Source of the DNA: CAXSEF01 sp050955025
Lineage (GTDB): Bacteria > Pseudomonadota > Alphaproteobacteria > Acetobacterales > Acetobacteraceae
Assembly (NCBI GenBank): GCA_050955025.1
Contig: JBPBQX010000111.1
Span: 1-18,636, forward strand
DNA: 18,636 nucleotides
Direction: 5' to 3'
The translations under genes were made by a program, and so were the position numbers. The notes below the pieces were generated by a model. The model searched no databases, was not told the DNA's origin, and saw nothing but the letters and a program-made list of their open reading frames with translations. This document shows, in pieces, positions 1-7,390 of the stretch (position 1 is the stretch's first letter; the number at the start of each line of letters is the position of its first letter).

Positions 1-1
1 C

Positions 2-796
2 TCGCCCGGCTTCCTCGCGGCCTACAACGCGGGGCCGGGCAACCTCGACGCCTACCTCACCCGCGGCCGCCGCCTGCCGGCCGAGACGCGCCGCTACGTC
101 GCGATGATCGCGCCCTACATCCGCGACTCCAGCCCGAACAACCGCAGCCAGGCCGACATGCTGGCGATGAACCACGTGCCCACCGCCGCGCCGGAGGAGC
201 CCACTGAGGTTGCCGACGCCGGCGAGGAGGACGCGGCGCCGCCGGTCCGTGTCCAGCGCGCCGTGGCCGTCGCCCGTGCCGAGCCGCACCCAGCCCGCCA
301 GTACGCCGTGCGCAGCGAGCGCCAGGCCGAGCGACTCGCCGCGCGCGACCGCCTGCCCGAGCCGCCGCAGTGGTCCGGCTTCGCGGCGCGGCCCGTGCAG
401 GTCGCCTCCGCCCGCGGCCACGGCGCCTTCGCCCGGCTCGCCCCCGCGCCGAGCTTCCAGACCGCGGCGTTCGCGGCCCACCACGGCGGCGCGCGCCTGA
501 TCACGCCGGCCATGGCCGAGGCGATGCCGCACGGGGCCGGCGGCGCCGGCAACTGGGCGATCCAGGTGGGCGCCTACGGCAACCAGACCCAGGCCAGCGC
601 CGCCGCCGGCCAGGCCCGCGCCGCCGCCCGGCTCGGGCAGGCGCACTCGGCGGTCGCCGGCGTGCACGGCGCGGGCGCCACGCTGTACCGTGCCCGCGTC
701 ACCGGGCTCTCGCGCGAGGGCGCGATGCAGGCCTGCGAGAAGCTCGGGCACGGCCACGGCAGCTGCATGGTCGTCTCGCCCGACAGCCGGTCCTGA
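2..796 (+). CDS. Lytic transglycosylase with C-terminal SPOR domain (5' partial)
   Basis: The open frame enters from the left edge, so the start and most of the catalytic domain are missing; 264 residues are visible. The first residues contain AAYNAGPG, the signature of the SLT (family 1, Slt70-like) lytic transglycosylase fold, which cleaves peptidoglycan between MurNAc and GlcNAc in the periplasm. The catalytic Glu lies upstream of the window. An Ala/Arg/Pro-rich linker follows, and the last ~80 residues (from about position 548, NWAIQVGAYGNQ) match a SPOR domain, which binds denuded septal glycan. SLT plus SPOR suggests a septum-associated cell-wall enzyme. The stop is TGA 794-796, and a hairpin module begins about nine bases later. 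The signal peptide cannot be seen. Confidence 0.85.
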   Translation, partial: SPGFLAAYNAGPGNLDAYLTRGRRLPAETRRYVAMIAPYIRDSSPNNRSQADMLAMNHVPTAAPEEPTEVADAGEEDAAPPVRVQRAVAVARAEPHPARQYAVRSERQAERLAARDRLPEPPQWSGFAARPVQVASARGHGAFARLAPAPSFQTAAFAAHHGGARLITPAMAEAMPHGAGGAGNWAIQVGAYGNQTQASAAAGQARAAARLGQAHSAVAGVHGAGATLYRARVTGLSREGAMQACEKLGHGHGSCMVVSPDSRS

Positions 797-804
797 CGCG
801 AAGA

Positions 805-855
805 CAAGGCCAGGGCGCTGCCCTGGACCCGCCAAAGGGCTCGCCCTTTGGAAAC
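805..855 (+). repeat. Hairpin module, single copy (R1)
   Basis: A single module of the hairpin family found at four other sites. The outer hairpin is at 810-826 (arms CCAGGG and CCCTGG around CGCTG), then spacer ACCCG, then the inner hairpin at 832-851 (arms CCAAAGGG and CCCTTTGG around CTCG). It lies between two plus-strand genes and could act as a terminator or 3' stabiliser of the transglycosylase mRNA. There is no T-run after it. This is the only site with one module rather than a mirror pair. Confidence 0.75.
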
Positions 856-946
856 CATTCCGGAAGCGGGGCAGGGGCTCCCGGTGTACGGCATGTTGCG
901 GCCTGGATTCGGCGGGCGGGGTGTGCTTCCTGCTCGCAGGGGTTGC

Positions 947-952
947 AAGGAG
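947..952 (+). promoter_or_regulatory. Ribosome binding site that fixes the TTG start of ugd
   Basis: AAGGAG seven bases before TTG 960. The reading frame is open much further upstream, but no ATG or GTG nearby has a comparable site, and the Rossmann strand (RIAVIGGGYVG) begins immediately after this TTG. Confidence 0.75.
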
Positions 953-959
953 ACGACTG

Positions 960-2267
960 TTGCGCATTGCGGTGATCGGCGGCGGCTATGTCGGGCTGGT
1001 GTCGGGGGCGTGCTTCGCCAACCTGGGCATCGCGGTCACGGTGGTGGAGGCCGACCCCGGCCGGCTTGACGCGCTGCAGAACGGGCGCATTCCGATCTAC
1101 GAGCCGGGGCTCGACAAGCTGGTCGCCGACAACGTCGCGGCGGGGCGCCTGGGCTTCACCGGCGGGATCGCCGAGGGCATCGCGGGCGCCGAGGTCGTGT
1201 TCATCGCTGTGGGCACGCCCTCGCGCCGTGGCGACGGCCACGCGGATACCTCCTACGTCTACGCCGCCGTGGAGCAGGTCGCGCGGGCTGCCACCGGCTA
1301 CGTCGTGATCGCCACCAAGAGCACCGTGCCCGTGGGCACCGGCCGGCGCGTCGAGCAGATCGTGCGCGACGCCAACCCGGCGCTCGACTTCGACGTGGCC
1401 TCCAACCCCGAGTTCCTGCGCGAGGGCTCGGCGATCGGCGACTTCCAGCGCCCCGACCGCGTGGTGATCGGCGCTGAGACCGAGCGCGCCCGCGAGGTCA
1501 TGCGCCGGCTGTACCGGCCGCTGTACCTGATCGAGACGCCGATCCTGTTCACCGGGCTGGAGACGGCGGAGCTGGTCAAGTACGCGGCCAACTCGTTCCT
1601 CGCGATGAAGATCACCTTCATCAACGAGATGGCCGACCTGTGCGAGAAGGTCGGCGCCGACGTGCACGACGTCAGCCGCGGCATCGGCCTGGACGGGCGC
1701 ATCGGGCGCAAGTTCCTCCACCCCGGCCCGGGCTACGGCGGCTCGTGCTTCCCCAAGGACACGCTGGCGCTGATGCGCATCGCCCAGGACCACGGGGCGC
1801 CGTCGCGCCTGGTCGAGGCCACGGTGGGCGTGAACGACGCGCGCAAGTCGTCCATGGCGGCGCGCGTGGTCAAGGCGTGCGGCGGCTCGGTGCACGGCAA
1901 GACGATCGCCGTGCTCGGCCTGACGTTCAAGCCGGAGACCGACGACATGCGCGACGCGCCGTCGCTGCCGATCGTGGGGCGCCTGGTGGAGGCCGGCGCG
2001 CGGGTGCGGGTGTTCGACCCGGTGGGCATGGAGGCTGCGCGCGCCATGCTGCCGCCCGAGGTCGCCTACTGCACGGGCGCCCTGGACGCGGCGCAGGGGG
2101 CGGACGCGCTGGTCGTGGTCACGGAGTGGGGCGAGTTCCGCGCCCTGGCCCCCGCGGCGCTGGCGGCCGCCATGGCGGGGCGCGTCGTGGTCGACCTGCG
2201 CAACGTGTTCGACCCGCAGGCCCTGCGCGCCGCGGGGTTCGAGTACACCGGAATCGGTCGGCGGTAG
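960..2267 (+). CDS. ugd: UDP-glucose 6-dehydrogenase
   Basis: Oxidises UDP-glucose to UDP-glucuronate with two NAD+, supplying polysaccharide and lipid-sugar synthesis in the cytoplasm. The 435-residue product has the full family layout. The N-terminal NAD-binding Rossmann domain has GGGYVG at residues 7-12, the central dimerisation helix contains the ELVKYAANSFLAMKI motif, and the catalytic cysteine is Cys263 in GGSCFPKD. The C-terminal UDP-binding domain contains GLTFKPETDDMRDAPS. Length is normal for bacterial Ugd. The start is TTG with a strong AAGGAG, since upstream in-frame codons do not encode family sequence. A hairpin module lies in the upstream gap and an AT-rich palindromic repeat follows the stop. 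No glycosyltransferase cluster is visible alongside, so the product polymer cannot be inferred. Confidence 0.95.
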   Translation: MRIAVIGGGYVGLVSGACFANLGIAVTVVEADPGRLDALQNGRIPIYEPGLDKLVADNVAAGRLGFTGGIAEGIAGAEVVFIAVGTPSRRGDGHADTSYVYAAVEQVARAATGYVVIATKSTVPVGTGRRVEQIVRDANPALDFDVASNPEFLREGSAIGDFQRPDRVVIGAETERAREVMRRLYRPLYLIETPILFTGLETAELVKYAANSFLAMKITFINEMADLCEKVGADVHDVSRGIGLDGRIGRKFLHPGPGYGGSCFPKDTLALMRIAQDHGAPSRLVEATVGVNDARKSSMAARVVKACGGSVHGKTIAVLGLTFKPETDDMRDAPSLPIVGRLVEAGARVRVFDPVGMEAARAMLPPEVAYCTGALDAAQGADALVVVTEWGEFRALAPAALAAAMAGRVVVDLRNVFDPQALRAAGFEYTGIGRR

Positions 2268-2280
2268 CGGCCGCAAGGAA

Positions 2281-2412
2281 GCAAGCAGTTCTTTCTTGAA
2301 AGAAAGAACCAAAGAACTTTGCCCGAAAGCGTTCCGGCCCACCACGAGGGGCAGGGAACCTCGTGGCAAAGTCTTTTTGCTTCTTTTTCTTCAGAAAAAG
2401 AAGGCCTTCCTG
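2281..2412 (+). repeat. AT-rich composite palindromic repeat, copy A
   Basis: Strikingly AT-rich in a GC-rich genome. The left arm has a near-perfect palindrome at 2289-2308 (TTCTTTCTT, GA, AAGAAAGAA) followed by CCAAAGAACTT. The right arm starts with GGCAAAGTCTTTTTG and ends in an 11-bp hairpin at 2380-2403 (CTTCTTTTTCT, TC, AGAAAAAGAAG). AAAGAACTTTGCC at 2311-2323 is nearly complementary to GGCAAAGTCTTT at 2365-2376, so the whole unit can fold as one structure. The centre holds a separate GC-rich hairpin (CCACGAGG 2342-2349 with CCTCGTGG 2359-2366). The arms recur almost identically at 8380-8520, in the same orientation. It follows ugd closely and could terminate its transcript. Confidence 0.85.
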
Positions 2413-2611
2413 CCTTTGCGTCCTGCGGCGCCTGACCTGCACAGCTTGGCACGCCGGCGGCGATCGCAAGGGGCCGCGTGGGGCCTGAGGCGGATGCGCC
2501 ACACTCCTGCCGTGCCGCGGGGATCGGCCCGGCAACCCGGGCCGCGGCGCGGCGCTGTGCCCGGCATGCCGCCGCGATGAATGCGGCGGCCTGTCGTCAG
2601 GGAAACGCCGC
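2413..2611. other. Gene-free stretch upstream of the lysine-rich protein gene
   Basis: The rest of the ugd/small-protein gap after repeat copy A. It holds no convincing reading frame, RNA gene or consensus promoter. A promoter for the downstream gene is expected here but I cannot place it. An AGGGA ribosome binding site sits at 2599-2603. Confidence 0.5.
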
Positions 2612-3103
2612 ATGCCGCAGTTCGACGCCACCATCAAGCACATCAAGGACGGCCTGAAGGGCTTCACCATCGCCGCCGCGACCAAGAACATCGAGGGCTG
2701 GGAAGCCACGCTGGAGAAGATCGACTCGCCGGCGGCGAAGACGATCGTCAAGGACCTCGAGAACCTCAAGAAGCACCTGCACGCCGACCCGATCCACGCC
2801 GAGCAGGTCAAGAAGCTCGTGCTGAAGCTCGGCAAGGAGACGGTCGCGATGGCCGGCAAGTCGGACAGCAAGAACGCCGAGAAGATCAAGGCGCTCGGCG
2901 AGGCGCTGACCGAGGCGGCCGAGTCCGCCGACACCGGCGAGGGCGACTCGAAGTCCGAGCCGAAGGCGGACGCCAAGTCCGAGACGAAGTCCGACGCCAA
3001 GTCGGGCGCGTCCAAGGACGGCGGCGAGCTGCACGGGGCGGCGAAGGCCGCGCACGAGGCGAAGGCCGGCAAGGACGAGGGCGAGAAGCCCGCGAAGAAG
3101 TGA
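2612..3103 (+). CDS. Small lysine-rich hypothetical protein with histone H1-like tail
   Basis: A 163-residue protein I do not recognise as a named family. Residues 1 to about 105 look alpha-helical and charged (FDATIKHIKDGLKGF at the start, many Lys/Glu). The C-terminal ~60 residues are low-complexity Lys/Ala/Ser/Glu/Gly with SKSEPKADAKSETKSDAK-type repeats, ending KPAKK. Such tails occur in bacterial H1-like DNA-binding proteins, but this one is also rich in Asp/Glu, so nucleic-acid binding is only a suggestion. There is no signal peptide or membrane segment. The ATG has AGGGA eight bases upstream. It is probably monocistronic, closed by a strong hairpin shared with nusG on the other strand. 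Confidence 0.8.
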   Translation: MPQFDATIKHIKDGLKGFTIAAATKNIEGWEATLEKIDSPAAKTIVKDLENLKKHLHADPIHAEQVKKLVLKLGKETVAMAGKSDSKNAEKIKALGEALTEAAESADTGEGDSKSEPKADAKSETKSDAKSGASKDGGELHGAAKAAHEAKAGKDEGEKPAKK

Positions 3104-3110
3104 GGCGAGG

Positions 3111-3136
3111 CGCCGGGCCCCGCGCGGGGCCCGGCG
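3111..3136. terminator. Bidirectional hairpin terminator between the lysine-rich gene and nusG
   Basis: A perfect 11-bp GC stem (CGCCGGGCCCC at 3111-3121, loop GCGC, GGGGCCCGGCG at 3126-3136) fills the 39-base gap between two convergent stop codons. There is no long T-run on either strand, as is often the case in very GC-rich genomes. Confidence 0.7.
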
Positions 3137-3142
3137 CGGTTC

Positions 3143-3673
3143 TCAGGCCTTCTCGACCTGGCTGTATTCCAGCTCCACCGGGGTGGAGCGGCCGAAGATC
3201 GAGACGCTGACCTTCACGCGGCCCTTCTCCTCGTCGATCTCCTCGACCGTGCCGTTGAAGCTGGTGAACGGGCCGTCGGCCACGCGCACCTGCTCGCCGA
3301 TCTCGAACAGGATCGCGGGGCGGCGGTTCTCCACCCCCTCGGCGCTCTGCTTGAGGATGCGGTCGGCCTCGGCCTCGCTGATCGGGCTGGGCCGGATCTT
3401 GGTGCCGAGGAAGCCGGTGACCTTGGGCGTGTCCTTGACCAAGTGCCAGGTGTCGTCGGTCATCTCCATCTTCGCCAGCACGTAGCCGGGGAAGAACTTG
3501 CGCTCCGCGTTGACCTTCTGGCCGCGGCGCAGCTCGACCACCTCCTCGGCGGGGACGAGCACCTCGTCGATCAGGTCGGCCAGGCCCTTCTGGGCGGCCT
3601 GCTCCTTGATCTGCTGGGCGATCTTCTTCTCGAAGCCGGAATAGACATGAACCACGTACCAGCGCTTGGTCAT
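3143..3673 (-). CDS. nusG: Transcription termination/antitermination protein NusG
   Basis: A 176-residue NusG. It binds RNA polymerase, suppresses pausing and links it to Rho or the ribosome. The NGN domain starts at KRWYVVHVYSGFEKK and contains the ERKFFPGYVLAKMEMTDDTW segment. The C-terminal KOW domain carries GEQVRVADGPFTSFNGTVEEID and ends SQVEKA. The start is the ATG encoding MTKRWY (GAGGAG upstream on the minus strand). A longer frame upstream overlaps secE and has no family sequence. It lies 13 bases after secE. Unlike the common secE-nusG-rplK order, it is followed by a terminator and a convergent gene. Confidence 0.97.
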   Translation of the reverse strand: MTKRWYVVHVYSGFEKKIAQQIKEQAAQKGLADLIDEVLVPAEEVVELRRGQKVNAERKFFPGYVLAKMEMTDDTWHLVKDTPKVTGFLGTKIRPSPISEAEADRILKQSAEGVENRRPAILFEIGEQVRVADGPFTSFNGTVEEIDEEKGRVKVSVSIFGRSTPVELEYSQVEKA

Positions 3674-3686
3674 CGCCAGGAACTCC

Positions 3687-3881
3687 TCAGAAGCCGCCGT
3701 GGAAGAGCTGGCGGACGCCAAGCCCGATCACCTGGTCGATGATGAAGAAGAACGCGGCCGCGAGCCCCGCCATCCCCAGCACCAGGCCGGTCGTCACCAG
3801 GGTTTCCTTGCGCGACGGCCAGGTGACCTTGCCCACCTCGGCGCGGACCTCGCGCACGAACTTCGCCGGACTTGTCGCCAC
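3687..3881 (-). CDS. secE: Preprotein translocase subunit SecE
   Basis: A short single-span SecE of 64 residues, the alphaproteobacterial size. It clamps SecY in the inner-membrane Sec translocon. The conserved amphipathic segment (FVREVRAEVGKVTWPSRKETL) precedes one transmembrane helix (about residues 31-52). The start is GTG at 3881; no good Shine-Dalgarno is visible and no better start exists in frame. It sits between tRNA-Trp (48 bases upstream) and nusG, the classic arrangement. Confidence 0.95.
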   Translation of the reverse strand: MATSPAKFVREVRAEVGKVTWPSRKETLVTTGLVLGMAGLAAAFFFIIDQVIGLGVRQLFHGGF

Positions 3882-3929
3882 AGTATGGAACCCCCGCTGG
3901 ATGGCCGCGCCCGCGCACGGCGGGCCGGC

Positions 3930-4006
3930 TGGCAGGGGTGGAGGGTCTCGAACCCCCAGCCTCCGGTTTTGGAGACCGGCGCTCTAGCCAATTGAGCTAC
4001 ACCCCT
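3930..4006 (-). tRNA. trnW: tRNA-Trp (anticodon CCA)
   Basis: On the minus strand the acceptor arm AGGGGTG pairs with CACCCCT. The D arm (TAGCTCAATTGGCTAGAGC) and the T arm with GGTTCGAGACC are intact. The anticodon stem CCGGT/ACCGG encloses CTCCAAA, with anticodon CCA at 3972-3970. The discriminator is G and the 3' CCA is encoded (3932-3930). It lies directly upstream of secE, as in many proteobacteria. Confidence 0.97.
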
Positions 4007-4094
4007 GCGGCCGCCCCGCATCCCGGGGCAGCAGGCCGGCCCCGGGCGAGCCCGGCACCGGCACGCCCGAAAACCGGAACGCGCGCAGGCGCCG

Positions 4095-4123
4095 TAAAGA
4101 GGGCGGCGCGGCCCCGATGTCAA
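4095..4123 (-). promoter_or_regulatory. Candidate sigma-70 promoter for tRNA-Trp/secE/nusG
   Basis: On the minus strand there is a perfect -35 box TTGACA (4123-4118), then 17 bases, then TCTTTA (4100-4095) as a weak -10. The -10 is about 90 bases upstream of the tRNA 5' end. The -35 is strong; the -10 match is poor. Confidence 0.5.
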
Positions 4124-4251
4124 GGCCGGGCTGCCCGGGCGCCCCGCATCGCCGCCACCGAGACGGGGCGCGGGACGGATCCGCGCCGCGGCCCGCGACC
4201 AGCCCGGCCGCAGTCTGCTATCACCATGCCACCTTTCCGGAGCCGCCCCCC

Positions 4252-6177
4252 ATGAACCAGGCCGCCGACCAGACGTCGCCGGACGCACGCCCCGCGGCGG
4301 ACGCCCCGGCCGCCGCCGCCCAGGCCGCCACCCCGCATCCCGATCCCACGCCCCCCACGAGGCCCGCGCCCGCCCAGGCCCTGCCGATCGAGGACTATGC
4401 GCTGATCGGCGACACCACGACCGCGGCGCTGGTCGGGCGCAACGGCTCCATCGACTGGCTGTGCTGGCCGCGCTTCGACAGCGGCGCCTGCTTCGCCGCC
4501 CTGCTCGGCACCACCGACAACGGCCGCTGGCTGCTCGCCCCGGCGGACGAGGCCGCCACCGCGACGCGCGCCTACAGCCAGGGCAGCATGGTGCTGGAGA
4601 CGGTGTTCACCACCGCCACCGGCAGCGTCTCGGTCACCGACTTCATGCCCATGGGCACCACCGGCTCGGCGATCGTGCGCATCGTCGAGGGGCGCACCGG
4701 GCACCTCGACATGCGGATGCGGCTCGGGCTGCGCTTCGACTACGGCACCTCCGTGCCCTGGGTCACGCGACTGGCCGACGGCTCCGGCATCCAGGCGATC
4801 GCCGGCCCGGAGATGGTCGTCCTGCGCACCGCGGTGAAGCTGCGCGGCGAGGACATGGTCACCACGGGCAACTTCCACGTCCGCGCCGGGCAGTCCGTCG
4901 CCTTCGTGCTGCAGCACGTGGCCTCGCACCTGCCGGTCCCCGCGGCGCTCGACCCGGCGGCGGCGCTGGCGTCGACCGACACGTTCTGGCGCGAGTGGTC
5001 GGCGCGCTGCACCTACGCCGGGCCGTACCACGAGGCCGTGCTGCGCTCGCTGCTCACCCTCAAGGCCCTGACCTTCAGCGCGACCGGCGGCATCGCGGCC
5101 GCCGCCACGACCAGCCTGCCGGAGCAGCTCGGCGGCGGGCGCAACTGGGACTACCGCTTCTGCTGGCTGCGCGACGCCACGCTGACGCTGTTCGCCTTCA
5201 TGCAGGCCGGCTACTTCGACGAGGCGCAGGCCTGGCGCGACTGGCTGCACCGCGCCATCGCCGGCAACGCCGCGCAGATCCAGATCATGTACGGCCTGGC
5301 CGGCGAGCGGCGCCTCGACGAGTGGCAGGTCGCCTGGCTGCCCGGGTACCAGGGCGCCGCGCCGGTGCGCATCGGCAACGCGGCGTCCGGCCAGCTCCAG
5401 CTCGACGTCTACGGCGAGGTGATGGACGCCCTGCACCAGGCGCTGGAGGGCGGCCTGAGCCAGCCCCGCAGCGGCTGGGGCCTGCAGCGCGCCATCCTCG
5501 AGCACCTGGAAAGCATCTGGGAGCTGCCCGACGAGGGCATGTGGGAGGTGCGCGGCGGCGCGCAGCACTTCACCCTGTCCAAGGTCATGGTCTGGGTCGC
5601 CTTCGACCGCGCCATCCGCACCGCCACCCGACACCGCCTCGCCGGCCCCGTGGACCACTGGAAGGCGCTGCGCGACCGCGTCCACGCCGAGATCTGCGAG
5701 AACGGCGTCGACGCCGAGCGCGGCTGCTTCACCCAGAGCTACGGCTCGAAGGACCTCGACGCCAGCCTGCTGCTGATCCCCCAGGTCGGCTTCCTGCCGT
5801 GGGAGGACCCGCGGGTCGTTGCCACCATCGCCGCCGTCGAGAAGGACCTGCTCGTCGACGGCTTCGTCCTGCGCTACCGCACGGAGAGCAGCGTCGACGG
5901 CCTGGCGCCGGGCGAAGGCGCGTTCCTCGCCTGCACCTTCTGGCTCGCCGATTCGTACGCGCTGGACGGGCGGCGCGACGACGCGGTCGCCCTGTTCGAG
6001 CGCCTGCTCGCCCTGCGCAACGACGTCGGCCTGCTCAGCGAGGAATACGACCCCAAGGCCGGGCGGCTCGTGGGCAACTTCCCGCAGGCGTTCTCGCACG
6101 TCGCACTCGTGGCGACCGCGCTGACGCTGGAGCGGGGAGGGGCGCCGCGGGAGCGGTGCGGGGGGACGGGCGCGTAG
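4252..6177 (+). CDS. Glycoside hydrolase family 15 protein (glucoamylase/trehalase-like)
   Basis: A 641-residue cytoplasmic-type GH15 enzyme, expected to release glucose from alpha-glucans or trehalose by an inverting mechanism. After a Pro/Ala-rich N-terminal tail (~45 residues), the trehalase-like N-terminal domain begins at PIEDYALIGDTTTAALVGRN and SIDWLCWPRFDS. The (alpha/alpha)6 catalytic barrel has GRNWDYRFCWLRDATLTL, then ELPDEGMWEVRGG (Glu428, likely general acid), then GEGAFLACTFWLADSYAL (Glu555, likely general base). Both acidic residues are present, so it should be active. The substrate cannot be settled from sequence. The start ATG has GGAG nine bases upstream. No trehalose or glycogen genes lie nearby. 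Confidence 0.9.
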   Translation: MNQAADQTSPDARPAADAPAAAAQAATPHPDPTPPTRPAPAQALPIEDYALIGDTTTAALVGRNGSIDWLCWPRFDSGACFAALLGTTDNGRWLLAPADEAATATRAYSQGSMVLETVFTTATGSVSVTDFMPMGTTGSAIVRIVEGRTGHLDMRMRLGLRFDYGTSVPWVTRLADGSGIQAIAGPEMVVLRTAVKLRGEDMVTTGNFHVRAGQSVAFVLQHVASHLPVPAALDPAAALASTDTFWREWSARCTYAGPYHEAVLRSLLTLKALTFSATGGIAAAATTSLPEQLGGGRNWDYRFCWLRDATLTLFAFMQAGYFDEAQAWRDWLHRAIAGNAAQIQIMYGLAGERRLDEWQVAWLPGYQGAAPVRIGNAASGQLQLDVYGEVMDALHQALEGGLSQPRSGWGLQRAILEHLESIWELPDEGMWEVRGGAQHFTLSKVMVWVAFDRAIRTATRHRLAGPVDHWKALRDRVHAEICENGVDAERGCFTQSYGSKDLDASLLLIPQVGFLPWEDPRVVATIAAVEKDLLVDGFVLRYRTESSVDGLAPGEGAFLACTFWLADSYALDGRRDDAVALFERLLALRNDVGLLSEEYDPKAGRLVGNFPQAFSHVALVATALTLERGGAPRERCGGTGA

Positions 6178-6180
6178 GGC

Positions 6181-6303
6181 AGGAAGCATGGGCTCTGCCC
6201 AAACCCGCAAAGGGTCCGAGGACCCTTTGATCCCTTGACCTAGGGAAGCCATCCAAGGGGCTTCCCTTGGCGGAGTTTGAGGCAGAGCCTCATGCTTGCC
6301 TTC
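6181..6303. repeat. Mirror-paired hairpin modules (R2)
   Basis: Two modules in mirror orientation between convergent genes. Outer hairpins are GGGC/GCCC around TCT (6190-6200) and GAGGC/GCCTC around AGA (6279-6291). Inner hairpins are at 6209-6228 (AAAGGGTCC/GGACCCTTT) and 6253-6270 (CCAAGGGG/CCCTTGG type). The centre reads CCTAGG where other copies have CTTAAG. It starts four bases after the GH15 stop, and its right end supplies the stop codon of the minus-strand gene. It is nearly the reverse complement of the copy at 16768-16892. Confidence 0.85.
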
Positions 6304-7390
6304 CTCCCGCCAGACGCCACGCCTCCCGGCACACGGCGACCCAGTCCTCCTCCGCCACCCGCGCCAGGTTCCCCGGCGGCGCCAGCTGCGGCAGCGTCGC
6401 CTCCAGCAGCCCGCCGCGGCGCCGCACCGCGGCCTCCGGTCCCTGCGACACCCACAGCAGCGGGCACCCGCCCCAGGCCGCGGCCGCGGCCGCGAGCGCG
6501 TCCGCCGCGTCACGCTCGGCGGGGTCGCGCTCCAGGTGCACCAGGATGCGACGGCCTTCGCGCAGCGTGGACAGCAGGCGCGCGCGCAGCATCTCCCGGG
6601 CCGCCGCCTCGCGGGCGCGCAGGGCGTCGGCGACGATTGCGTGGACCGGCACCTGCGTGTCGGTGCGCAGGCCCCAGCGCCGGTCGGTGGCGACCCAGGA
6701 GTCGGCCTCGGCGGCGACGGCGAGCTGGTCCGGGTCGCCGACGCCGAACAGGGCGGCGTCGAGCGCCTCGGCCAGCACGGCGGCGCCCAGCGGCCAGGAC
6801 GACCAGCGCAGCAGGCCCGCCGGCTCGGCCAGGACGCGGCGCTGCACGAAGCCGAACTCCTCGTTCCAGCCCAGCGACTCGAAGCCGTCCAGCAGCGCGC
6901 GGTCCGCCGGCGCCGGGCCCGTGGCGGCGGCGTCCGGCCCGTCGGGCCCGGGCGGCAGCAGCGCGACGCGGCGGACGAAGAGCGCGAGCAGGCGGCGGTC
7001 GTCGCTGTCGCCCAGCTCGAACGGGCGGCGCGCGTCGGGCAGCAGCAGCGTCAGCGACAGCACGCGCCGGCCGCGCGCCGCCTCTGCCGGGATCGCGAGC
7101 GACGCCTCGCCCGGCGCGTCGAGGCGCAGGCGGCCGAGCAGGCGGCCGTTCGCCAGCACCAGCACGCGCTGCGCGCCGAGCTTGTGCGCCACGCGGTAGG
7201 GCGCGGCGTCGAGGCGCAGCACGCAGGCCCCGGGGCCCGGCGGCAGCGGCAGGTGCAGCCGGGCCTCGGAGTCGCCGGTCCAGGTGCCGTCGCGCTCCGC
7301 CTCGCACCAGCCCTCGCCGAGGATGTCGCGCCGGCCCGCGCCCGCGGCGAGCGGGATGTCCACGAACGGCGCGTCGTCGCTCAGCGGCAT
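6290..7390 (-). CDS. DUF1796-like (papain-like cysteine peptidase) protein, active-site Cys replaced
   Basis: A 366-residue protein in two parts. Residues 1 to about 150 look like a beta-sandwich of the sort found beside glycosyltransferases in Acetobacteraceae (ILGEGWCEAERDGTWTGDSEA near the start, VLVLANGRLLGRL in the middle). From residue 170 it follows the DUF1796-type pattern (FESLGWNEEFGFVQRR, AEPAGLLRWSSWPL, ending WVAVCREAW). In the family as I recall it the motif is FESLGxNCEFG; here residue 177 is Glu instead of Cys. The start chosen is ATG 7390, overlapping the esterase stop by ten bases; a GTG 15 bases upstream is possible. The stop (TGA 6292-6290) lies in the hairpin repeat. Function is unknown; the family assignment is from memory of motifs. 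Confidence 0.6.
   Translation of the reverse strand: MPLSDDAPFVDIPLAAGAGRRDILGEGWCEAERDGTWTGDSEARLHLPLPPGPGACVLRLDAAPYRVAHKLGAQRVLVLANGRLLGRLRLDAPGEASLAIPAEAARGRRVLSLTLLLPDARRPFELGDSDDRRLLALFVRRVALLPPGPDGPDAAATGPAPADRALLDGFESLGWNEEFGFVQRRVLAEPAGLLRWSSWPLGAAVLAEALDAALFGVGDPDQLAVAAEADSWVATDRRWGLRTDTQVPVHAIVADALRAREAAAREMLRARLLSTLREGRRILVHLERDPAERDAADALAAAAAAWGGCPLLWVSQGPEAAVRRRGGLLEATLPQLAPPGNLARVAEEDWVAVCREAWRLAGGRQA

Noticed and set aside
2447..2453. TGGCACG resembling a sigma-54 -24 element
   Set aside because: The required TTGC -12 element is not present at the correct spacing.
4219..4226. CTATCACC as a -10 for the GH15 gene
   Set aside because: No acceptable -35 at 16-18 bases upstream and only a partial -10 match.
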